From Polyangium jinanense (GTDB taxonomy: Bacteria > Myxococcota > Polyangia > Polyangiales > Polyangiaceae), in NCBI RefSeq assembly GCF_028435365.1, contig NZ_JAGTJJ010000001.1, forward strand, positions 558,001-622,000: a stretch of DNA of 64,000 bases. Direction: 5' to 3'. Shown here piece by piece: positions 55,012 to 63,561 of this stretch. The translations under genes were made by a program, and so were the position numbers. How positions within the stretch are numbered: position 1 is the first letter of the stretch; every line of letters begins with the position of its first letter. A model generated the notes under the pieces. That model saw only the letters and a program-made list of their open reading frames with translations. It was not told the DNA's origin and ran no database searches.

Positions 55012-57375
55012 GTGACGACCGCGGAGGTGATCGCGCATGCCGTCATTGGCCTCGACCCCACTGCACAAGATGTCTCCGCGGCCTCGCTCGTAACCGGCCA
55101 GCTCTTCGCCGACGCGCAGGTGCACGGCGTCGTCGACGCCGATTTTTTCGATTGGATCGTCGAGGTCCCGGAAGGGGACCGCTTCATCAGGGTGCTCGCT
55201 CGTCGCCTCGCGCGTTTCGCCTGGCGCGACGTCGAGCACGACGTACTCAAGACGCTCTACGAGAGCGTCATTTCGACGGAGCAACGCAAGCAGCTCGGCG
55301 AATACTATACGCCCGACTGGCTCGCCGATCGTATCGTCGACGTGTCCGTGAAGGACCCGCTGGACCAGCGCGTGCTCGATCCGGCGTGCGGCTCCGGTAC
55401 CTTCCTCTTCCACGCAATTCGGCGCTACCTCGACGCCGCCGACGCGGCAAAGCTCGACAATGCGACCGCCCTCTCGGGCGTGACCCGGCATGTGTTCGGG
55501 ATGGACATCCACCCCGTCGCCGTGACGTTCGCCCGCGTCACCTACCTCCTGGCCATCGGCCCCGCGCGTCTCCAGGCGGATGATCGGCCAGCGCTCTCGA
55601 TTCCCGTGTATCTCGGCGACAGCATCCAGTGGGGACAGGAGCGGACCCTGTTCACGGGCAACGCGCTCGTCATCCCGACGCTCGCGGGGCATCTATGGTC
55701 GACCGAGCTCCGTTTTCCCGAGCGGACGCTGGCCGACGTGGGCCAGTTCGATCGACTCGTCGCGGAGCTCTCCGAGCTGGCAAGCATCCGCCGTGCGCGC
55801 GGAGCACCAGTCCCGAGCCTCTCGTCTGTCTTCCGTCGCTACGCCGTCCGCTCCGATGATCAAGCCATCATCACCGATACATTCAAGACGCTCTGCCGGT
55901 TGCACGACGATGGCCACAATCACATCTGGGGATATTACGTGCGCAACCTGGCGCGCCCCGTCTGGCTCGCGAGGCCAGAAAATCGCGTCGACGTGCTGAT
56001 CGGGAACCCCCCATGGTTATCCTACCGCTTCATGACGGCGGCGATGCAGGCCGAGTTTCGCAAGCTGAGCGAGGAGCGCGGATTGTGGGCCGGCGCCGCG
56101 GTGGCCACCAATCAAGACCTCTCCACATTGTTCGTCCTTCGTAGCATCGAACGTTATCTCTGTCCGGGCGGCCGCTTCGGCTTTGTCCTGCCCTGGTCCG
56201 TCCTGCGCGGGCGGCAACACGCCGGGTTTCGAAAGGGGCGTTATTCCCTCGTCCAATCGAAGGACCTGACGGTATCGTTTGAAGAGGCCTGGGACCTCCA
56301 CGCGGTGAAGCCCTCGTTTTTCCCGGTTCCGAGCTGTGTGATTCTCGGAGAAAATGCAGACGAGCCCGCGGCGCTCCCCTCCTCCGTCGAGCGATGGTCG
56401 GGGCGGCTGCCGCAAACCAATCTGGGATGGGAGACCGCGAAGAGGCACATCACTCGCGCAGAGGCTTCGGTCCGCGAGGCCAAGGATGCGACGCCGGGCA
56501 AAGGCTCGCCGTACGAGGAGCGATTCGCACAGGGAGCCACGGTCGTCCCGCGTTTCCTGCTCGTCGTCGAGCAGCGAGCGGCCGGGCCGCTGGGCTCGGG
56601 TGCCGGTCGGGTTCCCGTCCGCAGCCGGAGGAGTCCGAACGAAAAGGCGCCCTGGAAATCGCTCGCTTCACTGGAAGGGAACGTCGAGCGCCAGTTCGTG
56701 CGATCCATGCACCTCGGAGAGACCGTACTGCCTTATCGGACGATCGCGCCGCTCAAGGCCATCATCCCCTGGGACGGCAAGCGCCTCCTTCACGGTCGGG
56801 ACGAGCGCCTCGGGCTCTATCCGGGGCTCGACGATTGGTGGCGGCACGCTGAGTCGCTGTGGGAAGCGCACCGATCCAGCGAGCGCCTTTCCCTGATCGA
56901 GCGCGTCGACTACCACCGCGGACTCTCGAACCAGTTCCCGATCCCGCCGCAGCGTGTCGTTTACAATGCAAGCGGCATGTACCTGGCAGCCGCCATCATC
57001 CGTGACAATGCCGTGGTCGAGCATAAATTGTACTGGGGGACGGCGAGTAGCCTCGAAGAGGCACGTTATCTGGAGGCCATCCTCAATAGCAACGTCGTTA
57101 CCGAGCGGTTGCGGCCCCTCCAGGCGCGTGGCGAGCACAACCCACGCGATTATGACAAGTACGTCTGGCACCTCCCGATTCCCCACTACGAGCCGGACGA
57201 TGAACGCCATAAGCGACTGTCGAAGCTGGCCGAGGAAGCGGAGCGGATCGCGGCCGGCGTCGCGCTTCCCACGGGCAAGCGCTTCGAGACGATGCGAGGC
57301 CTCATCCGCAAAGCGATCGCCGCGACCGAAACAGGCCGGCAGATCGAGGAGGAAGTCGCCGCGCTGCTGGGATAG
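55012..57375 (+). CDS. Type IIG-like restriction-modification enzyme, methylase and specificity fragment
   Basis: 787 residues. N6-adenine methylase of the gamma/Eco57I type: helical lead-in with ISTEQRKQLGEYYTPDWLAD, SAM motif DPACGSGTFLFHAIRR near residue 125, motif IV NPPW in VLIGNPPWLSYRF near residue 331, then a C-terminal target-recognition-like region (WKSLASLEGNVERQ...VRSMHLGETVLPYR) and helical tail. It would methylate adenine in a specific site and, with the nuclease fragment just upstream in another frame, restrict unmodified DNA. The GTG at 55012 has no ribosome binding site, consistent with it being an internal part of a longer protein. As a free protein it might still methylate. 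Confidence 0.85.
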   Translation: MTTAEVIAHAVIGLDPTAQDVSAASLVTGQLFADAQVHGVVDADFFDWIVEVPEGDRFIRVLARRLARFAWRDVEHDVLKTLYESVISTEQRKQLGEYYTPDWLADRIVDVSVKDPLDQRVLDPACGSGTFLFHAIRRYLDAADAAKLDNATALSGVTRHVFGMDIHPVAVTFARVTYLLAIGPARLQADDRPALSIPVYLGDSIQWGQERTLFTGNALVIPTLAGHLWSTELRFPERTLADVGQFDRLVAELSELASIRRARGAPVPSLSSVFRRYAVRSDDQAIITDTFKTLCRLHDDGHNHIWGYYVRNLARPVWLARPENRVDVLIGNPPWLSYRFMTAAMQAEFRKLSEERGLWAGAAVATNQDLSTLFVLRSIERYLCPGGRFGFVLPWSVLRGRQHAGFRKGRYSLVQSKDLTVSFEEAWDLHAVKPSFFPVPSCVILGENADEPAALPSSVERWSGRLPQTNLGWETAKRHITRAEASVREAKDATPGKGSPYEERFAQGATVVPRFLLVVEQRAAGPLGSGAGRVPVRSRRSPNEKAPWKSLASLEGNVERQFVRSMHLGETVLPYRTIAPLKAIIPWDGKRLLHGRDERLGLYPGLDDWWRHAESLWEAHRSSERLSLIERVDYHRGLSNQFPIPPQRVVYNASGMYLAAAIIRDNAVVEHKLYWGTASSLEEARYLEAILNSNVVTERLRPLQARGEHNPRDYDKYVWHLPIPHYEPDDERHKRLSKLAEEAERIAAGVALPTGKRFETMRGLIRKAIAATETGRQIEEEVAALLG

Positions 57376-57441
57376 ACGGCGCGTCCTCATCGCCATGTCA
57401 CTCGGACCCTCTCTCCCCTCGCCCCGATGAAAGGAGCCCTT

Positions 57442-58284
57442 ATGCCGATCGCATTGACCCCCGAACAGCAGACCATCCTGGAAGAGACGCGCGCCGCCTC
57501 CACGCCCGCCGAGTTCGAGGCGTTGCTCGTCGCCGCGCAGCCCGAGACGGACAAGATCGTGCGCGAATCTCTCGCGCCGAACCAGCCGATTGGCGTGACC
57601 CTGACGGAGCTGCGCGATCTCTTTCTCGCCGTCACCCAGCACGCCCCGAAGCTCGACGCGCACAACTACAAGGCCGAACGCCGCGCCCTGTTCCGCGACG
57701 CGATCCGCCTGCTCGAGACGGCGCACCTTTGGTTTGGCGAGGGCCACCGCACCGGCGCGTTCCGGGTGCGGACCGTCGCGGAGGTCGTCGAAGCGAGCCG
57801 CCCCTGGCGTGCGCGCCTGGCCGCCTATGGAGAACATGCGTTTGCCTTCGAGCCGGAGATCGCGGACGTCTTCGGCGACGTGAACACCACGGGCACGCTC
57901 GACGAGGAGGTGGACGATCTGCGTTTGCTCCTCCAGGCCGCGAAGCAACACCAGGGTGCGCTCGCTGCGGTTGGGATGAGCGACGATTTCGTGAAGCAGG
58001 GCGAAGGGCTCCTGCGCGAGGCCGAGAATCGAGACCTGCTCGGCGTGCTCGGGCTGCGCAACCAGGAAGAGGCGATGTTGCTGCGCAACCGGATCCTGAC
58101 GTACGCCGTCCTGCTCGGACGACAAGCCCGCGCGGCGGGGGTCAATGCGTGCTTCGACGACGCGGAGGCGCGGCGGAGGTTCGAGGCGACGTCGTTCCGA
58201 GAGGCGCTCCGGCGGCTACGGCCGAAGCGGCGGGGGACCAAGGAGGAGCCCACAACCCCGGACGGGGCCCCCGCCGATAGCTGA
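57442..58284 (+). CDS. Hypothetical helical protein downstream of the restriction-modification locus
   Basis: 280 residues, mostly alpha-helical, with no recognised domain, signal peptide or membrane segment. The N-terminal half contains TPAEFEALLVAAQPETDKIV and the middle YKAERRALFRDAIRLLETAH; the C-terminus is Arg-rich then acidic. The ATG at 57442 is selected by AAAGGAG 5 nt upstream; an ATG at 57427 overlaps it. It lies 66 nt after the methylase fragment on the same strand, so it may be a third part of the locus, but this is only positional. Confidence 0.68.
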   Translation: MPIALTPEQQTILEETRAASTPAEFEALLVAAQPETDKIVRESLAPNQPIGVTLTELRDLFLAVTQHAPKLDAHNYKAERRALFRDAIRLLETAHLWFGEGHRTGAFRVRTVAEVVEASRPWRARLAAYGEHAFAFEPEIADVFGDVNTTGTLDEEVDDLRLLLQAAKQHQGALAAVGMSDDFVKQGEGLLREAENRDLLGVLGLRNQEEAMLLRNRILTYAVLLGRQARAAGVNACFDDAEARRRFEATSFREALRRLRPKRRGTKEEPTTPDGAPADS

Positions 58285-58296
58285 TTCCACGGTTCG

Positions 58297-60120
58297 TCAG
58301 GGCGCGAGACGGACGCTGAAGAGGTCGGCGCCGTTCATGGTGGTGAGCTTCTCGAGCGGATTGCCGAGCTCGAGCTCCGTGTAGAACCCGCCGACGACGA
58401 TCACGGTGCCCTTCTCATCAATCCCCAGGTCCCAGCCGAACTGATTGCCCGCGCCGCCCAGCGCCTTGGCCCAGAGGGGCAACAGGTCCGTGCCGGCGAG
58501 CTTGACGACGAAGGCGTCGGTCCCGTTGGGGGCAGGAAGCACCTGGCCATCCACGTCGAGCATGCCTCCGGAGTAACGCCCGGTCAGTATGATGTGCCCT
58601 GCGCCGTCGGCGGCGACGCCGATGCCGCGCGTCTCCGTGTTCGTGCTGCCGATACGCTTGCCGCGAACGGGGGCGCCATCGGCCGCGTTGAACTCGGCGA
58701 AATACGTGTCGGTGCTGCCCGACACATTGATGGAGTCGGACCCGAAGTCGACGGAGCCCGCGAAGCGCCCCGTGACGAGGACGTTCCCATTCGGCGCGAT
58801 GGCCACATGGTTGACGTTCTGATCGTTGGACGGGCCGACGAATTTGCTCCAGAGATGAGCGCCGTCCTGCTTGTCGTACACGGCGATGATGCCGTCTTGG
58901 TTCGAGCCGTAGCCGGGGTTCGACGAGCCCCCGAGGTTCACGTTGCTGCTCGTCTGGCCGACGATCACCGGGTGGCCGTCCTTCGTAACCGCGACGCTCC
59001 AAGCTCGCTGGTCCCCGCCCGTGATGAACGCGCGGCTCCAGCGGTGCGTGCCGTCGGCGTCGAAGCTCACCACGTAAATGTCGTCGTTGCCCCCGGGATT
59101 GAACGAATCGCCGCCGAAGCTGAACTCGTCATCACGAATGTATCCGGTGACGAACAGATTTCCGTCACCGTTCACCGCCACGCCCTGGGCCGTCTGCGTG
59201 CTCGTCGTCCCGAATCGCTTGCTCCAGACATGCATGCCCATGGCGTCGAGCTTCACGACGAAGATGTCAGCCCCCGGGCTCGGCGTCGTCAGGTCGTCCC
59301 CGCCGAAATCGATCGTCCCGCTGAACTCGCCCACGAGGATGACATTGCCCCCCGTGTCGATGTCGAGCGCACGGACGACACCGTACGCCGTCGCAGGGTA
59401 CGCTCTCTCCCATTGTTTCACGCCGGCCGCGTCGAATTTCGCGACGTAGGCGCTGCCCGCCGACACAGTAAAGAAATCGTTGTCGAGTGTGCCGTCGATC
59501 ACGCCCGCGATCACGTACCCGCCGTCGGGCGCCACCGCGACGTCGAAGATCGTGTCGTCCATCGGCGCCGAAATCTTCCCCGGCGGCGAGAAACTACCCA
59601 GGGGCGCGCCCGTGCACATCGCGATGGCCGTGCCGTCGCAATCCTCATCCGCCGGCGTCGTGCAATCATCGAATGTCGGCGTACAGCAGACGGCCTCATC
59701 CGCATCGCCAAGCCCATTGCAATCCTCGTCCCCGGGCAGACTGCAATTCTCGGCAGACGCAGGCACGACTTGGCCCTCGCAGGTGCTCCACTCCATGCCG
59801 TTGTCCCCGCAAACCTCCGTGCCAGCCTTGCAGAGGCCGACGCCCTCCGTGGCAGCAGGCCCCGAATAACACGGCCTCGTCTCGCCCGGGGCGCACATCA
59901 CGCCGCCCCCGCCCGTGCCACCCATGCCCCCCGCACCCGCTGTCCCCCCCGTGCCCCCCGCCCCGCCTGCGCCCGCCGTCCCCCCCGAGCCGGCCGCGCC
60001 GCCCGCCTGCACGGGGAGCGATCCATTCTCATCGAACCCGCACGCGAGTGGTACCGCGGAAAGACCGAGCACGGCGAGCAGACCTAACGAGCGACGAATC
60101 CGACGATCCGCGTGGGGCAT
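58297..60120 (-). CDS. Beta-propeller (SBBP-like) lipoprotein
   Basis: 607 residues. Lipobox PLAC (Cys 27), then a Gly/Ala/Thr-rich stalk (GGAAGSGGTAGAGGAGGTGG and onward), a Cys-rich section (GETRPCYSGPAATEGVG, then CTPTFDDCTTPADEDCDG), then from about residue 180 six or more blades of about 50 residues with the pattern D-x-x-G-N-[VL]-x-[VL]-x-G, as in FDADGTHRW, APNGNVLVTG and DGAGHIILTG. This is typical of SBBP-type surface lipoproteins of myxobacteria. ATG 60120 is preferred to ATG 60126 because AGGAG lies 7 nt before it. No enzymatic residues are seen; adhesion or binding is a guess. It is convergent with the unknown gene ending at 58284, 12 nt away. Confidence 0.83.
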   Translation of the reverse strand: MPHADRRIRRSLGLLAVLGLSAVPLACGFDENGSLPVQAGGAAGSGGTAGAGGAGGTGGTAGAGGMGGTGGGGVMCAPGETRPCYSGPAATEGVGLCKAGTEVCGDNGMEWSTCEGQVVPASAENCSLPGDEDCNGLGDADEAVCCTPTFDDCTTPADEDCDGTAIAMCTGAPLGSFSPPGKISAPMDDTIFDVAVAPDGGYVIAGVIDGTLDNDFFTVSAGSAYVAKFDAAGVKQWERAYPATAYGVVRALDIDTGGNVILVGEFSGTIDFGGDDLTTPSPGADIFVVKLDAMGMHVWSKRFGTTSTQTAQGVAVNGDGNLFVTGYIRDDEFSFGGDSFNPGGNDDIYVVSFDADGTHRWSRAFITGGDQRAWSVAVTKDGHPVIVGQTSSNVNLGGSSNPGYGSNQDGIIAVYDKQDGAHLWSKFVGPSNDQNVNHVAIAPNGNVLVTGRFAGSVDFGSDSINVSGSTDTYFAEFNAADGAPVRGKRIGSTNTETRGIGVAADGAGHIILTGRYSGGMLDVDGQVLPAPNGTDAFVVKLAGTDLLPLWAKALGGAGNQFGWDLGIDEKGTVIVVGGFYTELELGNPLEKLTTMNGADLFSVRLAP

Positions 60121-60270
60121 GAGCATTCTCCTGTGCGAAAAGCAATACGCGCCGATAACGCGCTGGGGGAGGAATCGACTCTACGGGAGCCCGGCGGCCG
60201 AATCAATCGGCCCGCGCCCACGATCCGACCACGGGTTGACGCTGGCGCGTTCCGGCATCATCGCCTCGAC

Positions 60271-61545
60271 GTGCCCCGCCTCTCCGCCCGCGTGCACCTG
60301 CCATCCGGCCGCGTAGCGCGCCTCTCCGACGAGGCCGCTCGGCGCGCCAAAACACGCGCCCGCACGCCCGATACACGCCCGGGCGGCTGCCTGGAAGCGC
60401 TCGCGATCCTCGAAGCCGAGAACGTCGCGAAGACCGACGCCGGCGCGCCGCTCGACGCGCGCGGTTTGTCCCTGCGTGACTTCCACGTGCTCCGCGCGCT
60501 CCTGGTCCACACCGGCGTGCAAACGGAAGAGCTCGCCGAGCTGCCTTGCGAGAACTGCAGCGAGGTTTTCCGTGTGGTCCCTTCGCGCCTGCTCGAGATC
60601 GCGCCGTTCGTCGACGGCGAGCTCGACGACCCCGAGCTCGACGCGCCCTTCGATCACGAGGTGGCCCACGCGATCCCGGCCATCCGCGTGGGCACCGAGC
60701 TCGCCCGCTCGATCCGCATCTCCGCGCGCACGGTCGAGGAAGCCCTCCCGCTCTTCCGCGCCGAGTCCGCGCAGACACGCATCACGCCCGCGCTCGTCGT
60801 CGCCATGGGCATCACCGCGCTCGGCCGCGAGCGCCGCGCCTCGGCCATCGCCAAGGCGCTCACCGAAGCCCCGCCCGAGGCCTACCAGGCCGTCGCCGAT
60901 CTCCTCTACCAAGCGCACTATTCGGCTCGCCTCGTCGCCGTGCATCGCTGCGCCGCGTGTGGCGCGCGAAACGATCTCGACGTCCCCTGGCATCGCGAAA
61001 TCCCTTACGAGGTCGGCGAACCTCGCAAGTCACGCCGCGCCTTCCCGGACCTCGACACGTTCGAGGCGATGGTCACGGAGGCCGCCGAGCGCATCTACCG
61101 CGCGCGCGGCGTGCGCAACATCGACCTCATCGTCGACGACGGCGTGCCCGCCTGCGACGACGGCGGCGAGCCGCTGCTCGGCTGCTACACGCCCGGCGGC
61201 ACGGACGCGACGCTCGGCATCCCACGCGCGCCCGAGATCCGCTTGTTTTACCGGACATTTCAGACCGAGCACCGCCGCGATCGTTCGTTCGACGTGGTCG
61301 CCGAGATCGACGAGACGATCGACCACGAGATCACCCACCACCTGCATCACCTCGCCGGCGACGATCCACTCGACGAGGAAGAACACGCGGTGATCGAGAA
61401 GGAAGCGATCCGCAGGATCGGCAAGCGCGAGGCCGCGCGCCGCGCGGGCCGAGGCCTCGCGTCGGACCTCGCGGGGTTCGTGCGAACGACATGGCCGCTC
61501 TTCGTGATCGCGTTCGTCGCCACGTATTTCACGTTCTGCCGTTGA
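60271..61545 (+). CDS. HExxH metalloprotease-like protein with Cys pairs and C-terminal membrane anchor
   Basis: About 424 residues. It carries two CxxC pairs, CENC near residue 94 and CAAC near residue 229, probably one zinc ribbon split by an insertion, then VNID-like strand and the segment ETIDHEITHHLHHLAGDDPLD near residue 355, whose HEITH matches HExxH of zinc metallopeptidases with a further His cluster. A hydrophobic stretch of about 20 residues (WPLFVIAFVATYFTF) at the extreme C-terminus looks like a tail anchor. The start is uncertain: GTG 60271 is used, GTG 60292 is also possible. The function is unknown; relatives seem restricted to myxobacteria as far as I can judge. Confidence 0.7.
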   Translation: MPRLSARVHLPSGRVARLSDEAARRAKTRARTPDTRPGGCLEALAILEAENVAKTDAGAPLDARGLSLRDFHVLRALLVHTGVQTEELAELPCENCSEVFRVVPSRLLEIAPFVDGELDDPELDAPFDHEVAHAIPAIRVGTELARSIRISARTVEEALPLFRAESAQTRITPALVVAMGITALGRERRASAIAKALTEAPPEAYQAVADLLYQAHYSARLVAVHRCAACGARNDLDVPWHREIPYEVGEPRKSRRAFPDLDTFEAMVTEAAERIYRARGVRNIDLIVDDGVPACDDGGEPLLGCYTPGGTDATLGIPRAPEIRLFYRTFQTEHRRDRSFDVVAEIDETIDHEITHHLHHLAGDDPLDEEEHAVIEKEAIRRIGKREAARRAGRGLASDLAGFVRTTWPLFVIAFVATYFTFCR

Positions 61546-61597
61546 AAGAAGCGAGCCAGCTTGACCTCGGCCCCCGCCCGACAAGAATGGCCTCGTC

Positions 61598-62629
61598 ATG
61601 CGCTCTGCCTCGATCCTTCGCGCGATCCTCGCCTCCTCGATCGCGCTCGTCGCCGCCTCGGCCGCGAGCTCGTACGTGCTCGCCCAGACGGCTGCGCCGG
61701 CCGACGGCGACGCTGTCGTCGCGAAGGTTGGAGTTCGAACGATCACGGTACGCGAGGTCGAGCGCAGGCTCGCCACGATGCCGCCGTTCCAGCTCCGCTA
61801 CTTCGGCAAGACGCACGACGAGATCCGCCGCAAGTTCGTCGAAGAGACCGTCCTCAAGGAGACGCTCTACGCCGAGGGCGCCGAGGCCGCGAAGATGCGC
61901 GAGCTGCCCGAGGTCGCCGAGCGCGTTCGAAGCGTGCTGCGCAACGCGATCGTCTCGCAGATCCGCGCCGAGGTCGCCGCGCAGGGCGGCGTGACCGACG
62001 AAGAGGTGCGGGCCTACTACGACGCGAACCGCGACAAGTACCACGCGCCGTCGCGCGTCGCGATCTGGCGCATCCTCGTGGCCACGCGCGAACAAGCGCT
62101 CGACGTCATCCAGAAGGCGAAGGCCGACCTCTCGCCGAAGCGCTGGAACGAGCTCGCGCGTGATCTCTCGCTCGACAAGTCGACGAACATGCGCGGCGGC
62201 AACCTCGGGCTCGCGGCGCCGGATGGAACGACGACGGACCCGAACGTGAAGGTCGACGTCGCGCTCGTGAAAGCCGTCGAGGGCGTGAAGGACAGCGAGC
62301 TCGTGCCCGAGCCCGTCGCCGAAGGTTCGTCGTGGGCCGTCGTCTGGCGGCGCCAGAGCATCAAGGCCGTCGATCGTCCGATCGAGCTCGAAGCGCCCTC
62401 GATCAAGCAGATCCTGATGCACGAGCGCACGCAGAAGAAGATCCAGGAGGTCGTGGCCGCGCTGCGCAAGGAGCACCTCGGCGAGACGAACCCCGACCTG
62501 CTCGAGATGCTCGGCGTGAGCGCGATGGGCGAGATCACGCCGGCCAAGCGCCCCGGCACCTTGCCCTCGTCGCGGCGCCCGGCCGCAGGCCCGCCCGCGC
62601 CCTCGCAGACGCCCGCGGGCCCGCGCTGA
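61598..62629 (+). CDS. PpiC-type (parvulin/SurA-like) periplasmic peptidyl-prolyl isomerase
   Basis: 343 residues. Signal peptide ending SYVLAQ around residue 30. A helical SurA-like N-terminal domain (VVAKVGVRTITVREVERRLA, then EETVLKETLY) precedes a rotamase-like domain around residues 140-235, with PSRVAIWRILVATREQA and ARDLSLDKSTNMRGGNLGL, and ends in a Pro-rich tail. It probably assists folding of secreted or outer-membrane proteins. The rotamase part is somewhat divergent, so it may act mainly as a chaperone. It starts 52 nt after the HExxH protein gene on the same strand. Confidence 0.85.
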   Translation: MRSASILRAILASSIALVAASAASSYVLAQTAAPADGDAVVAKVGVRTITVREVERRLATMPPFQLRYFGKTHDEIRRKFVEETVLKETLYAEGAEAAKMRELPEVAERVRSVLRNAIVSQIRAEVAAQGGVTDEEVRAYYDANRDKYHAPSRVAIWRILVATREQALDVIQKAKADLSPKRWNELARDLSLDKSTNMRGGNLGLAAPDGTTTDPNVKVDVALVKAVEGVKDSELVPEPVAEGSSWAVVWRRQSIKAVDRPIELEAPSIKQILMHERTQKKIQEVVAALRKEHLGETNPDLLEMLGVSAMGEITPAKRPGTLPSSRRPAAGPPAPSQTPAGPR

Positions 62630-62640
62630 CGCGAGCGCGC

Positions 62641-63456
62641 TCAGGCGAGCGCGATCGCCAGGAGCAGCCCGAACGCCGAGACGATCGCCGAGATCACCGC
62701 GACGACCGTGCCCGTGCGCCGCGCGCGCGCCGCCGCATCCTCGGGCAAACCATAGACCCCCTTGAGGAGCGCGTCCGAAGCCCGACCCGGCACGCGCATC
62801 GAGAGCGCGAGGACCTCCGCCGCCGCCTTCGCGCCCCGCGATCCGAGCATCCAGATCGCGCCGAGCGGACCCGTCATCAGATCCCAGCCGCAGGAGTACA
62901 GGCCAAACCTTAGCGCGCGCCTTCGTTGCGGCCGCGCCCCCTGCTTTCGCGCGCCCGCGTCGAGCGCCGCGCCGTGGCTCGCGTGCGCCACGACCATCCA
63001 GAGCGCGAGCGCAGGCACGCCGATGACGAACCACTCGATCGCCCGCACGCGCATCTCCGGATCACCGATCACCTGGAGCGCCAGGTTCGGCAGCGCGAGC
63101 GCGGCGAGCGGCAGGAGCATCGCCACCATCGAGCCGACCGCGAGCATCTCGGCCACGATCGCGAACCGCACGGCCGGCGGCAGCGCGCCGTCCGGCAGCG
63201 CCGAGAAAAACGCGTCCGCGCCCTGCGTCGTCGCGAGCGCCGTCCCCCAGAGCCGCGACCACGCCGTCCCACCCGGGCGTTCCCACGGCACGATGGCCAT
63301 CACGCCCGAGGCCGTCTCGTCCGCGGGCGTGCACCCCGAGCAATCCGACTGACCACAGATCGTGCAGAGCACGGCCGCGGGCACCTCGAAAGCATCGGTG
63401 TCGGACGAGTCCGCTCTCGGCCGGACGCGTTGCGCGCTCATCGGTGACTTGGCCAT
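62641..63456 (-). CDS. Multi-pass membrane protein with Cys-rich N-terminal motif (Yip1-like)
   Basis: 271 residues. The cytoplasmic N-terminus carries CTICGQSDCSGC near residue 30, a zinc-ribbon-like cluster, followed by four or five hydrophobic segments (MLAVGSMVAMLLPLAALALP, WFVIGVPALALWMVVAHASH, TGTVVAVISAIVSAFGLLLA). This layout resembles bacterial Yip1-family proteins. ATG 63456 is selected by GGAGGTG about 6 nt upstream; a longer frame to 63555 is rejected. It is the second gene after 63562-64000 on the same strand, with 105 nt between. Confidence 0.75.
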   Translation of the reverse strand: MAKSPMSAQRVRPRADSSDTDAFEVPAAVLCTICGQSDCSGCTPADETASGVMAIVPWERPGGTAWSRLWGTALATTQGADAFFSALPDGALPPAVRFAIVAEMLAVGSMVAMLLPLAALALPNLALQVIGDPEMRVRAIEWFVIGVPALALWMVVAHASHGAALDAGARKQGARPQRRRALRFGLYSCGWDLMTGPLGAIWMLGSRGAKAAAEVLALSMRVPGRASDALLKGVYGLPEDAAARARRTGTVVAVISAIVSAFGLLLAIALA

Positions 63457-63561
63457 GGCGCACCTCCGACGGACCCGCCCCGCGCCGCGCGAAGAAAACC
63501 CGCCGCCCACAGAATACGCGAGCGCCTCGGCCGTGTCGACCCGAGGCGGCCGCAAAAGGCC

